64,000 bases of DNA from Synechococcus sp. BIOS-U3-1 (GCF_014279975.1 NZ_CP047936.1:124001-188000), one strand, 5' to 3'; positions 19,621 through 29,127 are shown, counted from the first letter of the stretch. Notes: generated by a model not told the origin, from the letters alone. Program-made: numbers and translations.

Positions 19621-20124
19621 TCAGCCAGCAGCTGACTGATCGTTTCTGTTCAAAGTTGCCAGCCTGCCTCCTTCGCTTCGGTGAGACAGCCTCAGTCGCC
19701 AGGCTTCCGGCAGGGCCAGGCTGAGTCGTTCCGACCATTCCACGACCAGCATGGCGCCCATCCCTAGCGCTTCTTCCTCCTCCTGGAGGAAGAGGTCATC
19801 GGCCGCTGCTGGTAATTCCAGCCGATAGAGATCGAGGTGAACCAGTGGTGGTTTGCCCTGGGAGTAGTGCTGTGCGAGGGCAAAGGTTGGGCTGGTGATC
19901 GGCTCGTCGATGCCCAGAGCAGAGGCAATGCCCTGCACCAGTGAGGTTTTCCCTGCACCAAGAGTTCCCTCGAGCAGCAGTAGTGATGGACGCTCGGGCT
20001 GTTGCACGAGATACCTGCCCAGGGCACGCGTGGCCTCCAGGTCCTTCAGGATCCAGCTCCGATCGGTAGATTGCTTAATCAGCGAGCCCGAAGCCTCGGC
20101 GTCTCCGCAGATATTCAACTCCAC
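19621..20124 (-). CDS. tsaE: tRNA t6A37 threonylcarbamoyladenosine biosynthesis ATPase TsaE
   Basis: Small P-loop ATPase that works with TsaB and TsaD to make t6A37 in ANN-decoding tRNAs. The product has Walker [21 protein letters not shown], the family motif [22 protein letters not shown] and VVEWSERL (the WxE motif). Its length of 167 residues is normal. Start is GTG 20124; an overlapping ATG is out of frame. Only 24 bases separate this start from the ahcY start on the opposite strand. Confidence 0.94.
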   Translation of the reverse strand: MELNICGDAEASGSLIKQSTDRSWILKDLEATRALGRYLVQQPERPSLLLLEGTLGAGKTSLVQGIASALGIDEPITSPTFALAQHYSQGKPPLVHLDLYRLELPAAADDLFLQEEEEALGMGAMLVVEWSERLSLALPEAWRLRLSHRSEGGRLATLNRNDQSAAG

Positions 20125-20148
20125 ATTCCTTTAGGGAGCACCCAAACC

Positions 20149-21579
20149 ATGGTGGCAGCGCCCACGTCCGCAGCTGAGCTGAAGCTTGGCGTCGATTGCG
20201 TCATTGCTGATATCAACCAGGCTGATTTCGGCCGCAAGGAACTCGATATCGCCGAGACCGAAATGCCTGGTCTGATGGCGTTGCGTCAGAAATACGGCAG
20301 CGAAAAGCCTTTGAAAGGCGCCCGCATCGCCGGTTCATTGCACATGACCATCCAGACCGCGGTTCTGATTGAAACCCTGGTCGAGCTTGGCGCCGACGTG
20401 CGTTGGGCCTCCTGCAATATTTTCTCGACGCAGGACCACGCTGCAGCTGCGATTGCTGCCAAGGGAATCCCCGTGTTTGCTGTTAAGGGCGAAACTCTTG
20501 AGGAGTACTGGGAGTACACCCACCGCATCCTCGAGTGGGGTGATGGTGGCTCTCCCAACATGATTTTGGACGACGGTGGTGATGCCACCGGCCTGGTGAT
20601 GCTGGGAAGCAAGGCCGAGCAGGACATCACCGTTCTCGACAACCCCTCGAATGAGGAAGAGACCTACCTCTTCGCCTCCATCAAGAAGAAGCTGGCTCAG
20701 GATTCTAGTTTCTACAGCCGAACCAAAGCCCAGATTCAGGGTGTCACTGAGGAGACCACTACGGGTGTGGCTCGTCTCTACAAGATGCAGAAGAGTGGTG
20801 AGCTGCCGTTCCCTGCCATCAACGTCAACGACTCGGTGACCAAGAGCAAATTCGACAACCTTTACGGTTGCCGCGAATCACTCGTTGACAGCATCAAGCG
20901 CGCCACCGATGTGATGGTGGCTGGTAAGCAAGCTCTGGTGATCGGCTACGGCGACGTGGGCAAGGGCTCTGCCCAGTCCCTGCGTGGACTGGGTGCCACT
21001 GTCTGCATCGCTGAGGTGGATCCCATCTGTGCTCTGCAGGCTGCCATGGAGGGCTATCGCGTTGTCCGCCTCGAGGATGTCGTTGGAGAGATGGACATCT
21101 TTGTGACGGCCACCGGCAATTATCAGGTGATCCGCAATGAGCACCTGGTGAAGATGAAGGATGAGGCGATCGTCTGCAACATCGGCCATTTCGATAATGA
21201 AATTGATGTCGCCTCACTGAAGAACTATGAGTGGGACAACATCAAGCCCCAGGTTGATCACATCACCTTGCCCAGCGGCAACAAAATCATTTTGCTGGCG
21301 GAAGGCCGTCTGGTGAATCTGGGCTGCGCCACGGGTCACCCCAGCTTTGTGATGAGTAACTCCTTCACCAACCAGGTGTTGGCTCAGATTGAGATCTTCA
21401 CCAAGGGCAAAGAGTACGGGAAGGAGGTCTATGTCCTGCCGAAACATCTCGACGAAATGGTGGCTCGCCTGCACTTGGGTCGCATCGGTGCCCAGCTCAC
21501 TGAGCTCAGTAAGGATCAAGCTGATTACATCAATGTGCCGGTTCAAGGCCCCTATAAGCCTGATCATTACCGCTATTGA
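20149..21579 (+). CDS. ahcY: adenosylhomocysteinase (S-adenosyl-L-homocysteine hydrolase)
   Basis: Cleaves S-adenosylhomocysteine to adenosine and homocysteine, relieving product inhibition of methyltransferases. The 476-residue product has [20 protein letters not shown] at the substrate site, the [14 protein letters not shown] motif, the NAD-binding motif [31 protein letters not shown]-type sequence ([11 protein letters not shown]) and the C-terminal KPDHYRY. ATG 20149 has a strong AGGGAG ribosome site at 20133-20138. No SAH riboswitch can fit in the 24-base gap to tsaE, so the promoter must lie in the tsaE coding region. An intrinsic terminator follows at 21616. Confidence 0.97.
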   Translation: MVAAPTSAAELKLGVDCVIADINQADFGRKELDIAETEMPGLMALRQKYGSEKPLKGARIAGSLHMTIQTAVLIETLVELGADVRWASCNIFSTQDHAAAAIAAKGIPVFAVKGETLEEYWEYTHRILEWGDGGSPNMILDDGGDATGLVMLGSKAEQDITVLDNPSNEEETYLFASIKKKLAQDSSFYSRTKAQIQGVTEETTTGVARLYKMQKSGELPFPAINVNDSVTKSKFDNLYGCRESLVDSIKRATDVMVAGKQALVIGYGDVGKGSAQSLRGLGATVCIAEVDPICALQAAMEGYRVVRLEDVVGEMDIFVTATGNYQVIRNEHLVKMKDEAIVCNIGHFDNEIDVASLKNYEWDNIKPQVDHITLPSGNKIILLAEGRLVNLGCATGHPSFVMSNSFTNQVLAQIEIFTKGKEYGKEVYVLPKHLDEMVARLHLGRIGAQLTELSKDQADYINVPVQGPYKPDHYRY

Positions 21580-21615
21580 TTGTTAGACGAACAAGCTTTC
21601 TCACTTGTTCTATTT

Positions 21616-21646
21616 AGCCAGGTCACTGTTGTGATCTGGCTTTTTT
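21616..21646 (+). terminator. intrinsic terminator of ahcY
   Basis: AGCCAGGTCAC and GTGATCTGGCT form an 11-bp stem (one G-U pair) around a TGTT loop, followed by a run of T. It lies 36 bases after the ahcY stop. Confidence 0.9.
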
Positions 21647-21739
21647 ATGAGATGAAGGCATCAATTGCAGCTCTGACGCTCCCAATCTGCGCTTTCAGGG
21701 TTGCTTCATGGAAGACTTGCCACGACTTCAGCGCCGTCC

Positions 21740-22399
21740 ATGGGGCTCACCGAATTTGTTTCACAACTGCCCGATTGGATCGGCCAAGCCGTAGAAGCCA
21801 ATCCCTGGGCAGGTTATGCCGCAATCTTTGCGGCCATGTTCCTGGAGAACCTGTTCCCTCCGATCCCCTCGGAGTTGATCATGCCTCTTGGAGGTTTTTA
21901 TGTTCAGCAAGGCCAGCTGCAGTTGGTTCCTGTCGTGATCGCGGGTCTGCTGGGCACCGTTCTCGGCGCTTTGCCCTGGTATGGCATTGGCCGCCTGATC
22001 AATGAAGAACGGATCGAGCAGTGGCTCACTCGTCATGGTCGCTGGATCGGCATCAGCCCTGAGGAGTTGTCACGAAGCCGTCGTTGGTTCAGTCGCTATG
22101 GAACTGCCTTGGTGTTTTGGGGGCGCCTGATTCCAGGCATTCGCACTCTGATTTCAGTGCCTGCTGGTATCGAGCTGATGCCGATCACACCTTTCCTGAT
22201 CTGGACCACTGCCGGAAGTCTGATTTGGACGTTGTTGCTGACTGTCGCCGGCATGGTTCTTGGCGAGGGTTACAGCAACGTCGAGGTCTGGATCGATCCG
22301 GTCAGCAAAGTGATCAAGGTGCTGTTGGTGGTTGCCGTGTTGGCAGGGGGGATCTGGTTGGGACTGCGGATTTGGAGGCGGCGTCAGTCCGCCGATTGA
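21740..22399 (+). CDS. DedA/SNARE-associated family membrane protein
   Basis: A 219-residue polytopic inner-membrane protein of the DedA (VTT) family, whose members act as lipid scramblases or flippases, for example of undecaprenyl phosphate or phosphatidylethanolamine. Key features: FLENLFPPIPSELIMPLGGF (the acidic ExxxPxPgE-type motif), ALPWYGIGRLI, and FWGRLIPGIRTLISVPAGI with the conserved Arg and Gly/Pro residues. ATG 21740 preferred; a longer in-frame start would overlap the leader. The stop codon is inside a perfect hairpin shared with the convergent ssb gene. Confidence 0.92.
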   Translation: MGLTEFVSQLPDWIGQAVEANPWAGYAAIFAAMFLENLFPPIPSELIMPLGGFYVQQGQLQLVPVVIAGLLGTVLGALPWYGIGRLINEERIEQWLTRHGRWIGISPEELSRSRRWFSRYGTALVFWGRLIPGIRTLISVPAGIELMPITPFLIWTTAGSLIWTLLLTVAGMVLGEGYSNVEVWIDPVSKVIKVLLVVAVLAGGIWLGLRIWRRRQSAD

Positions 22400-22411
22400 T
22401 GGCGGACTGAC
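22383..22411. terminator. hairpin between convergent dedA and ssb
   Basis: GTCAGTCCGCC (22383-22393) and GGCGGACTGAC (22401-22411) make a perfect 11-bp stem with a 7-base loop. The loop contains the dedA stop codon. No T-run is present, so it may act as a two-way roadblock or RNA-stabilising end. Confidence 0.6.
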
Positions 22412-22426
22412 CCAATCAGGCAACCC

Positions 22427-22807
22427 TCAGAAAGGCACTTCTTCTTCGCTGGGACTTCCGCCGCCGAAACTGCCGCCGGAGTCCTGGTTGTCTCGCTTTG
22501 AGCCCAGGAGTTCCAGTCGATCAACCCGTACCACAGGTTTGCTGCGCTCTTCTCCACTGTTCCTGTCGCTCCAGCGGTCCAGCTTGAAACTGCCGATGAT
22601 GCCCAGAAGGGATCCCTTTTTGACGTAGTCCGCTGCCACCTGAGCTTGTTTTCCCCAGATTTCAAGATTGAACCAGTCGGGCTCGTCATCGCGGCTGCGG
22701 CGGTTCACGGCGATGGTGAGGTTCGCCACCATGCTTCCTGATTCGAAATACCTGACTTCTGGATCGCGGCCGGCACGGCCGACCAAAGTCACGGAGTTGA
22801 CACCCAT
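22427..22807 (-). CDS. ssb: single-stranded DNA-binding protein
   Basis: OB-fold protein of 126 residues. The N-terminal VNSVTLVGRAGRDPEVRYF, the aromatic DWFNLEIWGKQAQVAADYVK and GSLLGIIGSFKLDRW mark the SSB core. The C-terminal tail is short and Gly/Ser-rich, ending in EEEVPF, a variant of the acidic DDDIPF tip that recruits repair proteins. ATG 22807. The gap to mreB (22808-22959) is divergent and contains two CGGTTGTC repeats. Confidence 0.94.
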   Translation of the reverse strand: MGVNSVTLVGRAGRDPEVRYFESGSMVANLTIAVNRRSRDDEPDWFNLEIWGKQAQVAADYVKKGSLLGIIGSFKLDRWSDRNSGEERSKPVVRVDRLELLGSKRDNQDSGGSFGGGSPSEEEVPF

Positions 22808-22959
22808 TGAATCTCTCCTGTTTGTGGGTCAATGATGCGCCACGGTTGTCAAAACTGACGGTTGTCGTGGCTGCCTTTTAGAAGTTCCACCCTCAAACGA
22901 TTCTGTAACAGATGGGGCCTGAGACTGCCCCTATGATTCGCCGAAATGTGTTCTAGCCA

Positions 22960-24012
22960 GTGCTGTTCCGCCGTTTCCAGCTGTCCCGCGATATCGGAAT
23001 CGACCTTGGTACCGCCAACACCCTGATTTATGTCTCGGGTAAGGGGATCGTGCTGCAGGAGCCCTCCGTTGTGGCCCTTGATCTCGAACGCGGCGTGACC
23101 ATGGCCGTTGGGGATGAGGCCAAGCTGATGCTGGGCCGCACGCCTGGAAATATTCGTGCTGTACGCCCCCTTCGCGATGGTGTGATCGCCGACTTCGATG
23201 CGGCTGAGCAGATGCTGAAAACCTTCATTCAGAAAGGTAATGAAGGCCGCGGCATCGTGGCCCCTCGTCTTGTTGTGGGTATCCCCAGTGGGGTCACCGG
23301 TGTGGAGCGCCGTGCCGTGCGTGAGGCCGGTCTTGCCGGAGCACGTGAGGTGCACCTGATTGATGAGCCTGTTGCTGCTGCGATCGGCGCCGGTCTGCCG
23401 GTCACGGAGCCTGTCGGCACGATGATTGTGGATATCGGCGGCGGTACCACCGAAGTGGCGGTGCTCAGTCTCGGTGGAACCGTGCTCAGTGAATCTGTGC
23501 GGGTTGCAGGAGATGAAATCAGTGACTCCATTGGCGTCTACCTCAAGAAAGTGCACAACCTTGTTGTGGGTGAACGCACCGCAGAGGAGATCAAAATCCG
23601 CATTGGTTCCGCGTTCCCCGACGACGAGTTCGATCAAACGGTGATGGACGTGCGTGGCCTGCATCTGCTGTCCGGGCTGCCGCGCACCATTCAGCTGCAG
23701 GCCGGGGATCTGCGTGAGGCCATCGCTGAGCCTTTGAACGTGATTGTGGAGGCTGTGAAGCGCACTCTCGAGCGCACTCCCCCAGAGCTTGCTGCCGATA
23801 TCGTCGATCGTGGAATCATGCTGGCCGGTGGCGGAGCGTTGGTTCGTGGCATCAGTGATCTAATTAGCCATGAAACGGGGATCTTCACCCACATCGCAGA
23901 GGAGCCACTGCTTTGTGTCGTCAAGGGTTGTGGTCAGGTTCTTGAGGACTACAAGCGCTTGCAAAGGGTGCTCGATACGCCTGAATTTGTACGCTCCGCT
24001 GCCGCTCTTTGA
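22960..24012 (+). CDS. mreB: rod-shape-determining actin homologue MreB
   Basis: Bacterial actin that organises cell-wall elongation at the inner membrane. The 350-residue product has the phosphate-1 loop IGIDLGTANTLIYVSG, the second loop MIVDIGGGTTEVAVLSLGG, the hinge segment IDEPVAAAIGAGLPV and the adenosine motif IMLAGGGALVRGI. An N-terminal membrane-binding LFRRFQLS precedes the fold. The start is GTG 22960, consistent with the conserved N-terminus; no suitable ATG exists. A TATGAT at 22932 could be a -10 box. First gene of mreBCD. Confidence 0.96.
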   Translation: MLFRRFQLSRDIGIDLGTANTLIYVSGKGIVLQEPSVVALDLERGVTMAVGDEAKLMLGRTPGNIRAVRPLRDGVIADFDAAEQMLKTFIQKGNEGRGIVAPRLVVGIPSGVTGVERRAVREAGLAGAREVHLIDEPVAAAIGAGLPVTEPVGTMIVDIGGGTTEVAVLSLGGTVLSESVRVAGDEISDSIGVYLKKVHNLVVGERTAEEIKIRIGSAFPDDEFDQTVMDVRGLHLLSGLPRTIQLQAGDLREAIAEPLNVIVEAVKRTLERTPPELAADIVDRGIMLAGGGALVRGISDLISHETGIFTHIAEEPLLCVVKGCGQVLEDYKRLQRVLDTPEFVRSAAAL

Positions 24013-24017
24013 TCGCC

Positions 24018-24761
24018 ATGGGCTCTTCCCAGAGGCCAAAGGGGTCAAGGCTGCGCTCCATCCAGCGGCTTTGGCCATGGTTGGCGTTGCTGCTAGCTCT
24101 TGGCTTGGTGCGACTGAGTAAAGGGGCTGGATTTGCTGATGGCTTCGCCTTCTTGAGTCGGCCCTTCTGGCCGGGCTCCGCTCAGCGCGAGTGGATTGAG
24201 ACTGCCCAACAGCAGGAGCAACTGTCCAGACTGGAGCTGTTGGAGCAGGACAACGCTCGCCTGAGGGGGCTTTTGTCGCTGGATGAGCAGTCGTCTGGGG
24301 ACTGGCTTCAGGCTGCGGTGATCTCTCGTACAGCATCAGGCTGGTGGCAGCAGTTGCTTTTGGGCAAAGGCTCGGTCGAGGGGGTGGCCAAGGATGATGC
24401 TGTGATCGGACCTGGAGGCCTGGTCGGCAGGGTCCAGAGTGTGACGCCCGCCACCAGCAGAGTTCGTCTGCTCACGGCACCTGGCAGTCGCATCGGCGTC
24501 TGGTTGCCCCGCACCCAGCAGCATGGGCTGCTGGTGGGCCTTGGAACAGCCCGGCCACAGTTGCAGTTTCTCGATAAGGACATTCAGGTTCGTCCTGGCG
24601 ATCTGGTCAGTACCTCTCCTGCGAGCACTCTGCTGCCCCCCAATTTGCCCGTGGCAGTGGTGCAGTCGCTCAATTCCAGATCGGTTCCGGCACCAACCGC
24701 TCTCGTGCAGTTGATTGCCCCGCCTGATGCCATCGATTGGGTTCAGGTGAAGGTGCGCTGA
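24018..24761 (+). CDS. mreC: rod-shape-determining protein MreC
   Basis: Bitopic elongasome scaffold. The 247-residue product has one N-terminal membrane helix (RLWPWLALLLALGLVRLS, about residues 15-33), a coiled-coil segment (about 55-85, with the Gln/Glu-rich stretch around QQQEQLSRLELLEQDNARLR) and the double beta-barrel periplasmic domain (LGKGSVEGVAKDDAVIGPG, GLVGRVQSVTPATSRVRLLT). ATG 24018 starts 5 bases after the mreB stop; TTG 24009 would overlap it. Confidence 0.92.
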   Translation: MGSSQRPKGSRLRSIQRLWPWLALLLALGLVRLSKGAGFADGFAFLSRPFWPGSAQREWIETAQQQEQLSRLELLEQDNARLRGLLSLDEQSSGDWLQAAVISRTASGWWQQLLLGKGSVEGVAKDDAVIGPGGLVGRVQSVTPATSRVRLLTAPGSRIGVWLPRTQQHGLLVGLGTARPQLQFLDKDIQVRPGDLVSTSPASTLLPPNLPVAVVQSLNSRSVPAPTALVQLIAPPDAIDWVQVKVR

Positions 24762-24765
24762 GGGA

Positions 24766-25269
24766 ATGACGCGCCTGCACCGACAACCGATCTGCGTAGC
24801 CTCCGCTCTTCTGGTGCCGATCCTGCAGATGGCAGCACCGTCTTGGATCAATCTTGATGGTGTTCCGCCCAGCTGGGCCATCCTCTGGTTGCTTCCCTGG
24901 TCGTTGGTGGACGGTCCGCTTGCCGGTGCAATCGCTGGAGCTGCGATTGGTCTTGTCCTGGATGGTCTCAGTCTTGGGGATGTCAGTCAGGTCCCTGCCC
25001 TTGTCTTGATGGGTTGGTGGTGGGGGCGTCTGGGACGTCGTGGTCCTCCGATTCAGCGCAGTCTCAACCTGGGACTGCTTGCCTGGATCGGCTCGCTGGT
25101 CCTGGGTCTGTCCCTATGGATTCAGTGGCTGGTGTTGGGGGCATCCGATGGTCTGATCCAGTCATGGGCGCTCCATTCCACCCTCGCGCAGGCTTTGATC
25201 ACTGGACTGCTGGCACCGTTGGTTGGATCCTGGCAGCTGCTTCTGTGGCGACGGCGAGCACCAGCATGA
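24766..25269 (+). CDS. mreD: rod-shape-determining protein MreD
   Basis: Small polytopic membrane partner of MreC, identified by position plus about five hydrophobic segments in 167 residues and the phrase PSWAILWLLPWSLVDGPLAG near the second helix. The sequence is poorly conserved, as usual for MreD, so context does much of the work. ATG 24766 is 4 bases after mreC. Its stop overlaps the start of the solute-binding lipoprotein gene. Confidence 0.85.
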   Translation: MTRLHRQPICVASALLVPILQMAAPSWINLDGVPPSWAILWLLPWSLVDGPLAGAIAGAAIGLVLDGLSLGDVSQVPALVLMGWWWGRLGRRGPPIQRSLNLGLLAWIGSLVLGLSLWIQWLVLGASDGLIQSWALHSTLAQALITGLLAPLVGSWQLLLWRRRAPA

Positions 25270-26573
25270 ATATGTCTTTGCGACGGCGCCGGTTTTTGAC
25301 CGGCCTGGCTCTTTCAAGTCTCTCGGTGTTGATTTGGGGGTGTCGTCCTGGCTCAGCTCCCGAGGGCACACTCCAGCTCTGGACATTGCAGCTGGCCCCA
25401 AAGTTCAATCCCTACATGGACGACGTGCTCGGATCCTGGGATTCGCTCCATCCAGAGGCGCCTGTGCGATGGACCGATCTCCCCTGGGGATCGGTGGAGC
25501 GCAAGTTGCTGGCGGCTGTGTTTGCACGGACCGCTCCTGATGTGGTGAACCTCAATCCCCCTTTTGCCGCCAATCTGGCCAGTAAGGGTGGCCTCACCGA
25601 TCTCAATCCTCTTTTGCCGCCTGGAGCAGAGCAGAACTATCTGCCATCGGTTTGGGAGGCAGCCAGGGATCCTGAGGTGGGTCAGATCGCCATCCCTTGG
25701 TATCTGACCGTTCGTCTGAGCCTGGTGAATGGCGACCTCCTGCGCCAAGCCGGTCTCTCTAGGGCACCTCGTCGATGGGATGAGGTGCCTGCTTATGCCC
25801 GCAGCATCCGCGAGCGAACCGGTCGTTACGGTCTCTTCGTCACTGTTGTTCCTGACGACTCGGCGGAGCTTTTGGAGTCGCTCGTGCAAATGGGCGTGCG
25901 TCTTCTGGATGCACGTCAAAGAGCGGCTTTCAATACGCCGGCCGGCCGCAAGGCCTTTGCGTTCTGGACGGATCTGTATCGCGAAGGTTTGTTGCCTCGG
26001 GAAGTCGTGAGTCAGGGGCAGCGGCGGGCCATTGAGCTGTACCAAAGCGGTGAGCTTGCATTGCTGGCCAGTGGTGCTGAGTTTCTGCGCAGCATTCAGA
26101 CCAATGCCCCTGGCGTGGCTGCGGTGACTTCCCCTCAGCCTCCTTTGACCGGTTCGGACGGCACGGCCAATGTGGCCTTGATGACGCTGGCCGTACCTCG
26201 GCAGAGCAAGCAGGCTGTTGATGCTGTTGCACTGGCCTTGTTTCTGACCAACGGAACCAATCAGGCTCGCTTCGCCCGCGAGGCGAGAGTCTTGCCTTCT
26301 TCTCTGGAGGCTTTAGCTGCTGTTCGTGCGGAGCTTGAGGCTGAGCAGCCATCCGATGCCGCCGCAGCACAAATCCGCGATGCACGACTTCTATCGGCCA
26401 AGACGTTGAATACTGCTCGCGTGCTTGTGCCTGCGACCCCGGGGGTGAAGCGCTTGCAGAGCATCATCTACACCCAGTTGCAGCGGGCCATGTTGGGTCA
26501 GATCAGCAGTGATCAGGCCGTGCTTGAAGCGGAGCAGCAATGGAACCTTTATGCGAGTGCTCGTTGGCCCTGA
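25266..26573 (+). CDS. ABC-type sugar solute-binding lipoprotein
   Basis: Extracytoplasmic binding protein of the family-1 (maltose/glycerol-3-phosphate-type) class, 435 residues. The N-terminus has a run of arginines and a hydrophobic stretch ending in a lipobox-like IWGC (RRRFLTGLALSSLSVLIWGC, about residues 7-26). The mature part has LQLWTLQLAPKFNPYMDDV, TDLPWGSVERKLLAAVFART and the typical interdomain segment AGRKAFAFWTDLYREGLLP. ATG 25266 overlaps the mreD stop as ATGA, so it is coupled to the mre operon although no ABC permease or ATPase genes are near. Sugar unknown. Confidence 0.88.
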   Translation: MNMSLRRRRFLTGLALSSLSVLIWGCRPGSAPEGTLQLWTLQLAPKFNPYMDDVLGSWDSLHPEAPVRWTDLPWGSVERKLLAAVFARTAPDVVNLNPPFAANLASKGGLTDLNPLLPPGAEQNYLPSVWEAARDPEVGQIAIPWYLTVRLSLVNGDLLRQAGLSRAPRRWDEVPAYARSIRERTGRYGLFVTVVPDDSAELLESLVQMGVRLLDARQRAAFNTPAGRKAFAFWTDLYREGLLPREVVSQGQRRAIELYQSGELALLASGAEFLRSIQTNAPGVAAVTSPQPPLTGSDGTANVALMTLAVPRQSKQAVDAVALALFLTNGTNQARFAREARVLPSSLEALAAVRAELEAEQPSDAAAAQIRDARLLSAKTLNTARVLVPATPGVKRLQSIIYTQLQRAMLGQISSDQAVLEAEQQWNLYASARWP

Positions 26574-26686
26574 AATCACGGGCTGGCCACTGCTTCAATT
26601 CTTAAAAGAAGCCAAAACCTGTTCCCGGTTTGGATCCCAGAGCTCGATCCGTTCTCGTCGAACGGTAAGGTTGCAATTCTTACTCG

Positions 26687-27505
26687 ATGGAGTGTATGCC
26701 CGAAGACCCATCCCACCAACTTGATGGCGATGGGTCTCTCCAGGGAGCTCCAGAGTCCGTTAAGGCAACTTTGCTCGTCGTGGACGACGAGCCAGCCGTG
26801 CGTCGTGTCCTTGTGATGCGTCTCCAGCTAGCCGGTTACCGGGTTGTCTGTGCAGAAGATGGTGAAGAGGCTTTAGAGGTTTTCCATCGCGAATCTCCTG
26901 ACTTGGTGGTTCTGGATGTGATGTTGCCGAAGCTCGACGGTTTTGCAGTTTGTCGGCGGCTGCGGGCTGAATCCTGCGTCCCAATCATTTTCCTTTCGGC
27001 TCTTGAAGCGATCTCCGAGCGAGTCGCCGGTCTCGATCTGGGTGCAGACGATTACTTGCCCAAACCCTTCAGCCCCAAGGAGCTGGAAGCACGCATTGCC
27101 ACGATTCTCCGTCGCGTAGGCCGTGGTTCAGCGACTGCTGAGCCTCGGGAACTACCGACAGGCCAGGGGGTTGTTCGAGTTGGCGACCTCGTGGTCGACA
27201 CCAATCGCCGCCAGGTGACGCGAGGCAGTGAGCGCATTTCACTGACTTACACCGAATTCAGCTTGCTCGAGCTTTTGTTCAGGGAACCGGGCCAGGTTGT
27301 TCCTCGTGCTGAAATTCTTGAGCAGCTTTGGGGCTACCCGCCTCGCCGTGCAGCTGACCTGCGGGTGGTTGATGTGTATGTGGCTCGCCTGCGCGGCAAG
27401 CTCGAACCAGATCCGCGCAATCCTGAACTGATTCTCACAGTTCGCGGAATCGGTTATTCCTCTCAGCGCATGGGCGACAACGCTCCTGCAGCCTTGGCCA
27501 GTTGA
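26687..27505 (+). CDS. OmpR/PhoB-type response regulator, RpaB/Ycf27-like
   Basis: Two-domain transcription factor of 272 residues. The receiver domain (about 28-145) has the acidic pocket LLVVDDEP, the phospho-acceptor Asp in LVVLDVMLPKLDGFAVCRRL and the Lys in DDYLPKPFSPKELEARI. The winged-helix output domain (about 165-265) has SLTYTEFSLLELLF, WGYPPRRAADLRVVDVYVAR and the C-terminal LTVRGIGYSSQRM. It is close to RpaB but diverged (for example FLSALEAISERVAGL where RpaB has TALGDVADRITGL), so I read it as a paralogue. ATG 26687 or 26696. No histidine kinase is adjacent. Confidence 0.9.
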   Translation: MECMPEDPSHQLDGDGSLQGAPESVKATLLVVDDEPAVRRVLVMRLQLAGYRVVCAEDGEEALEVFHRESPDLVVLDVMLPKLDGFAVCRRLRAESCVPIIFLSALEAISERVAGLDLGADDYLPKPFSPKELEARIATILRRVGRGSATAEPRELPTGQGVVRVGDLVVDTNRRQVTRGSERISLTYTEFSLLELLFREPGQVVPRAEILEQLWGYPPRRAADLRVVDVYVARLRGKLEPDPRNPELILTVRGIGYSSQRMGDNAPAALAS

Positions 27506-27590
27506 GATCGTCCTGCTGACGTTTTCAGGCCGATTTCTCGCTTGCAGGCACCATTGACCGGCAGGATGGCGCCCATGTGTGTTCTTTCCC

Positions 27591-29060
27591 GTGTCTGAAC
27601 TGCGCGAGACCCGCTTGGAGAAGGCGAATGCCCTGCGGGAGCTGGGTGTAGAGCCGTATGCCCTCCATTTTGATCCAACTGATCGGATGGCTCAGTTGCA
27701 GCACGTCCATGCTGATCTGCCCAAGGGGGAAGAGCGGGACCTCAAGGTGGCGGTCGCTGGTCGAGTGATGGCTCGACGGGTGATGGGCAAACTTGCTTTC
27801 TTCTCCCTGTCTGATGAGACCGGCACGATCCAGCTGTTTCTGGAGAAGTCGACTCTGGGTGAGGCGTTTGCCCAGATCACGGCGCTCGTGGATGTAGGCG
27901 ATCTGATCGGTGTGCGCGGAATTCTGCGTCGAACCGATCGTGGTGAGCTTTCTGTGAAAGTGGCCGAGTGGACCATGCTCACCAAATCGCTGCAGCCGTT
28001 GCCTGATAAGTGGCATGGCCTTGCTGATGTGGAAAAGCGCTACCGACAGCGCTATCTCGATCTGATCGTGACCCCCCAGTCGCGGGAAACGTTCCGGAGG
28101 CGTGCCTTAACCGTGAGCGCTATTCGGCGCTGGTTGGATGATCGCGAATTCCTGGAGATTGAGACACCTGTTCTCCAGAGTCAGCCTGGTGGTGCTGATG
28201 CGCGCCCCTTTGAAACGCATCACAACGCTCTCGACCTCCAGCTCACATTGCGAATCGCCACTGAACTGCACCTCAAGAGGCTGGTTGTGGGCGGCTTTGA
28301 GCGTGTGTACGAGCTCGGCAGAATCTTCCGTAACGAAGGCATCAGCACTCGACACAACCCTGAATTCACCACAGTTGAGGTGTACCAGGCCTACTCCGAT
28401 TACCTGGGAATGATGGAGCTCACTGAACAAATGATCAGTGCTGTCTGCCAGGAGGTCTGCGGTTGTCAAACCATCAACTATCAAGGAGCGGACATTGATC
28501 TGACCCCTCCCTGGAGGCGGGCCACCATGCATGAGTTGGTGCAGGACGCCACCGGACTTGATTTCTATGGCTTCAGCACTCGGGAGGACGCTGCAGCGGC
28601 CATGGAGGCCAGGGGTCTGCACGTTCCTGCGCTGGCCGATTCCGTGGGACGCCTTCTCAATGAGGCGTTTGAACAGGCTGTGGAGTCAACCTTGATCCAG
28701 CCCACATTCGTGATGGACTATCCCCTGGAGATTTCGCCTCTGGCTCGTCCGCATCGCAGCAAGCCCGGGTTGGTCGAACGTTTTGAGCTGTTCATCGTCG
28801 GCAGAGAGCATGCCAATGCCTTCAGTGAGCTCACTGATCCTGTCGATCAGCGTCAGCGCTTGGAGACACAGCAGGAACGCAAAGCCGCTGGCGATTTGGA
28901 AGCGCAGGGTTTGGATGAGGATTTCGTCAATGCTCTGGAGGTGGGTATGCCTCCGACAGGTGGCCTCGGCATCGGCATTGATCGATTGGTGATGCTGCTC
29001 ACGGACAGCCCCTCAATCCGCGATGTAATTGCTTTCCCGCTGCTTCGTCCCGAGGCATGA
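27591..29060 (+). CDS. lysS: lysyl-tRNA synthetase, class II
   Basis: Charges tRNA-Lys. The 489-residue product has an N-terminal OB-fold anticodon-binding domain ([20 protein letters not shown]) and the class II catalytic core: motif 1 around [15 protein letters not shown], motif 2 [17 protein letters not shown] with [15 protein letters not shown], and motif 3 [20 protein letters not shown] 27591 gives the usual [13 protein letters not shown]-terminus; GTG 27579 adds four residues. It follows the response-regulator gene on the same strand. Confidence 0.96.
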   Translation: MSELRETRLEKANALRELGVEPYALHFDPTDRMAQLQHVHADLPKGEERDLKVAVAGRVMARRVMGKLAFFSLSDETGTIQLFLEKSTLGEAFAQITALVDVGDLIGVRGILRRTDRGELSVKVAEWTMLTKSLQPLPDKWHGLADVEKRYRQRYLDLIVTPQSRETFRRRALTVSAIRRWLDDREFLEIETPVLQSQPGGADARPFETHHNALDLQLTLRIATELHLKRLVVGGFERVYELGRIFRNEGISTRHNPEFTTVEVYQAYSDYLGMMELTEQMISAVCQEVCGCQTINYQGADIDLTPPWRRATMHELVQDATGLDFYGFSTREDAAAAMEARGLHVPALADSVGRLLNEAFEQAVESTLIQPTFVMDYPLEISPLARPHRSKPGLVERFELFIVGREHANAFSELTDPVDQRQRLETQQERKAAGDLEAQGLDEDFVNALEVGMPPTGGLGIGIDRLVMLLTDSPSIRDVIAFPLLRPEA

Positions 29061-29094
29061 GTGCGAGGGGAGGTTGCCTTGTTCCCTCAGGGTG

Positions 29095-29100
29095 TATAAT
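29095..29100 (+). promoter_or_regulatory. candidate -10 box for the 87-residue gene
   Basis: A perfect TATAAT lies 28 bases before ATG 29128, directly after the lysS stop. The -35 region (near 29073) is a weak match. Confidence 0.45.
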
Positions 29101-29127
29101 GGAACACAGTGGCATGTTCCCTTTCCA

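Noticed and set aside
20125-20148. SAH riboswitch before ahcY
   Set aside because: Only 24 bases are available between divergent starts.
22808-22959. Two CGGTTGTC copies and a CCACG/CGTGG dyad as an mreB operator
   Set aside because: Short and weakly supported; could be chance in a 152-base gap.
22849-23664. 271-codon open frame antisense to mreB
   Set aside because: Complement of a strongly conserved gene; His/Thr/Gly-rich composition typical of antisense shadow, no family motif.
25353-26045. 230-codon frame antisense to the solute-binding protein
   Set aside because: Shadow of a gene with clear family motifs on the other strand.
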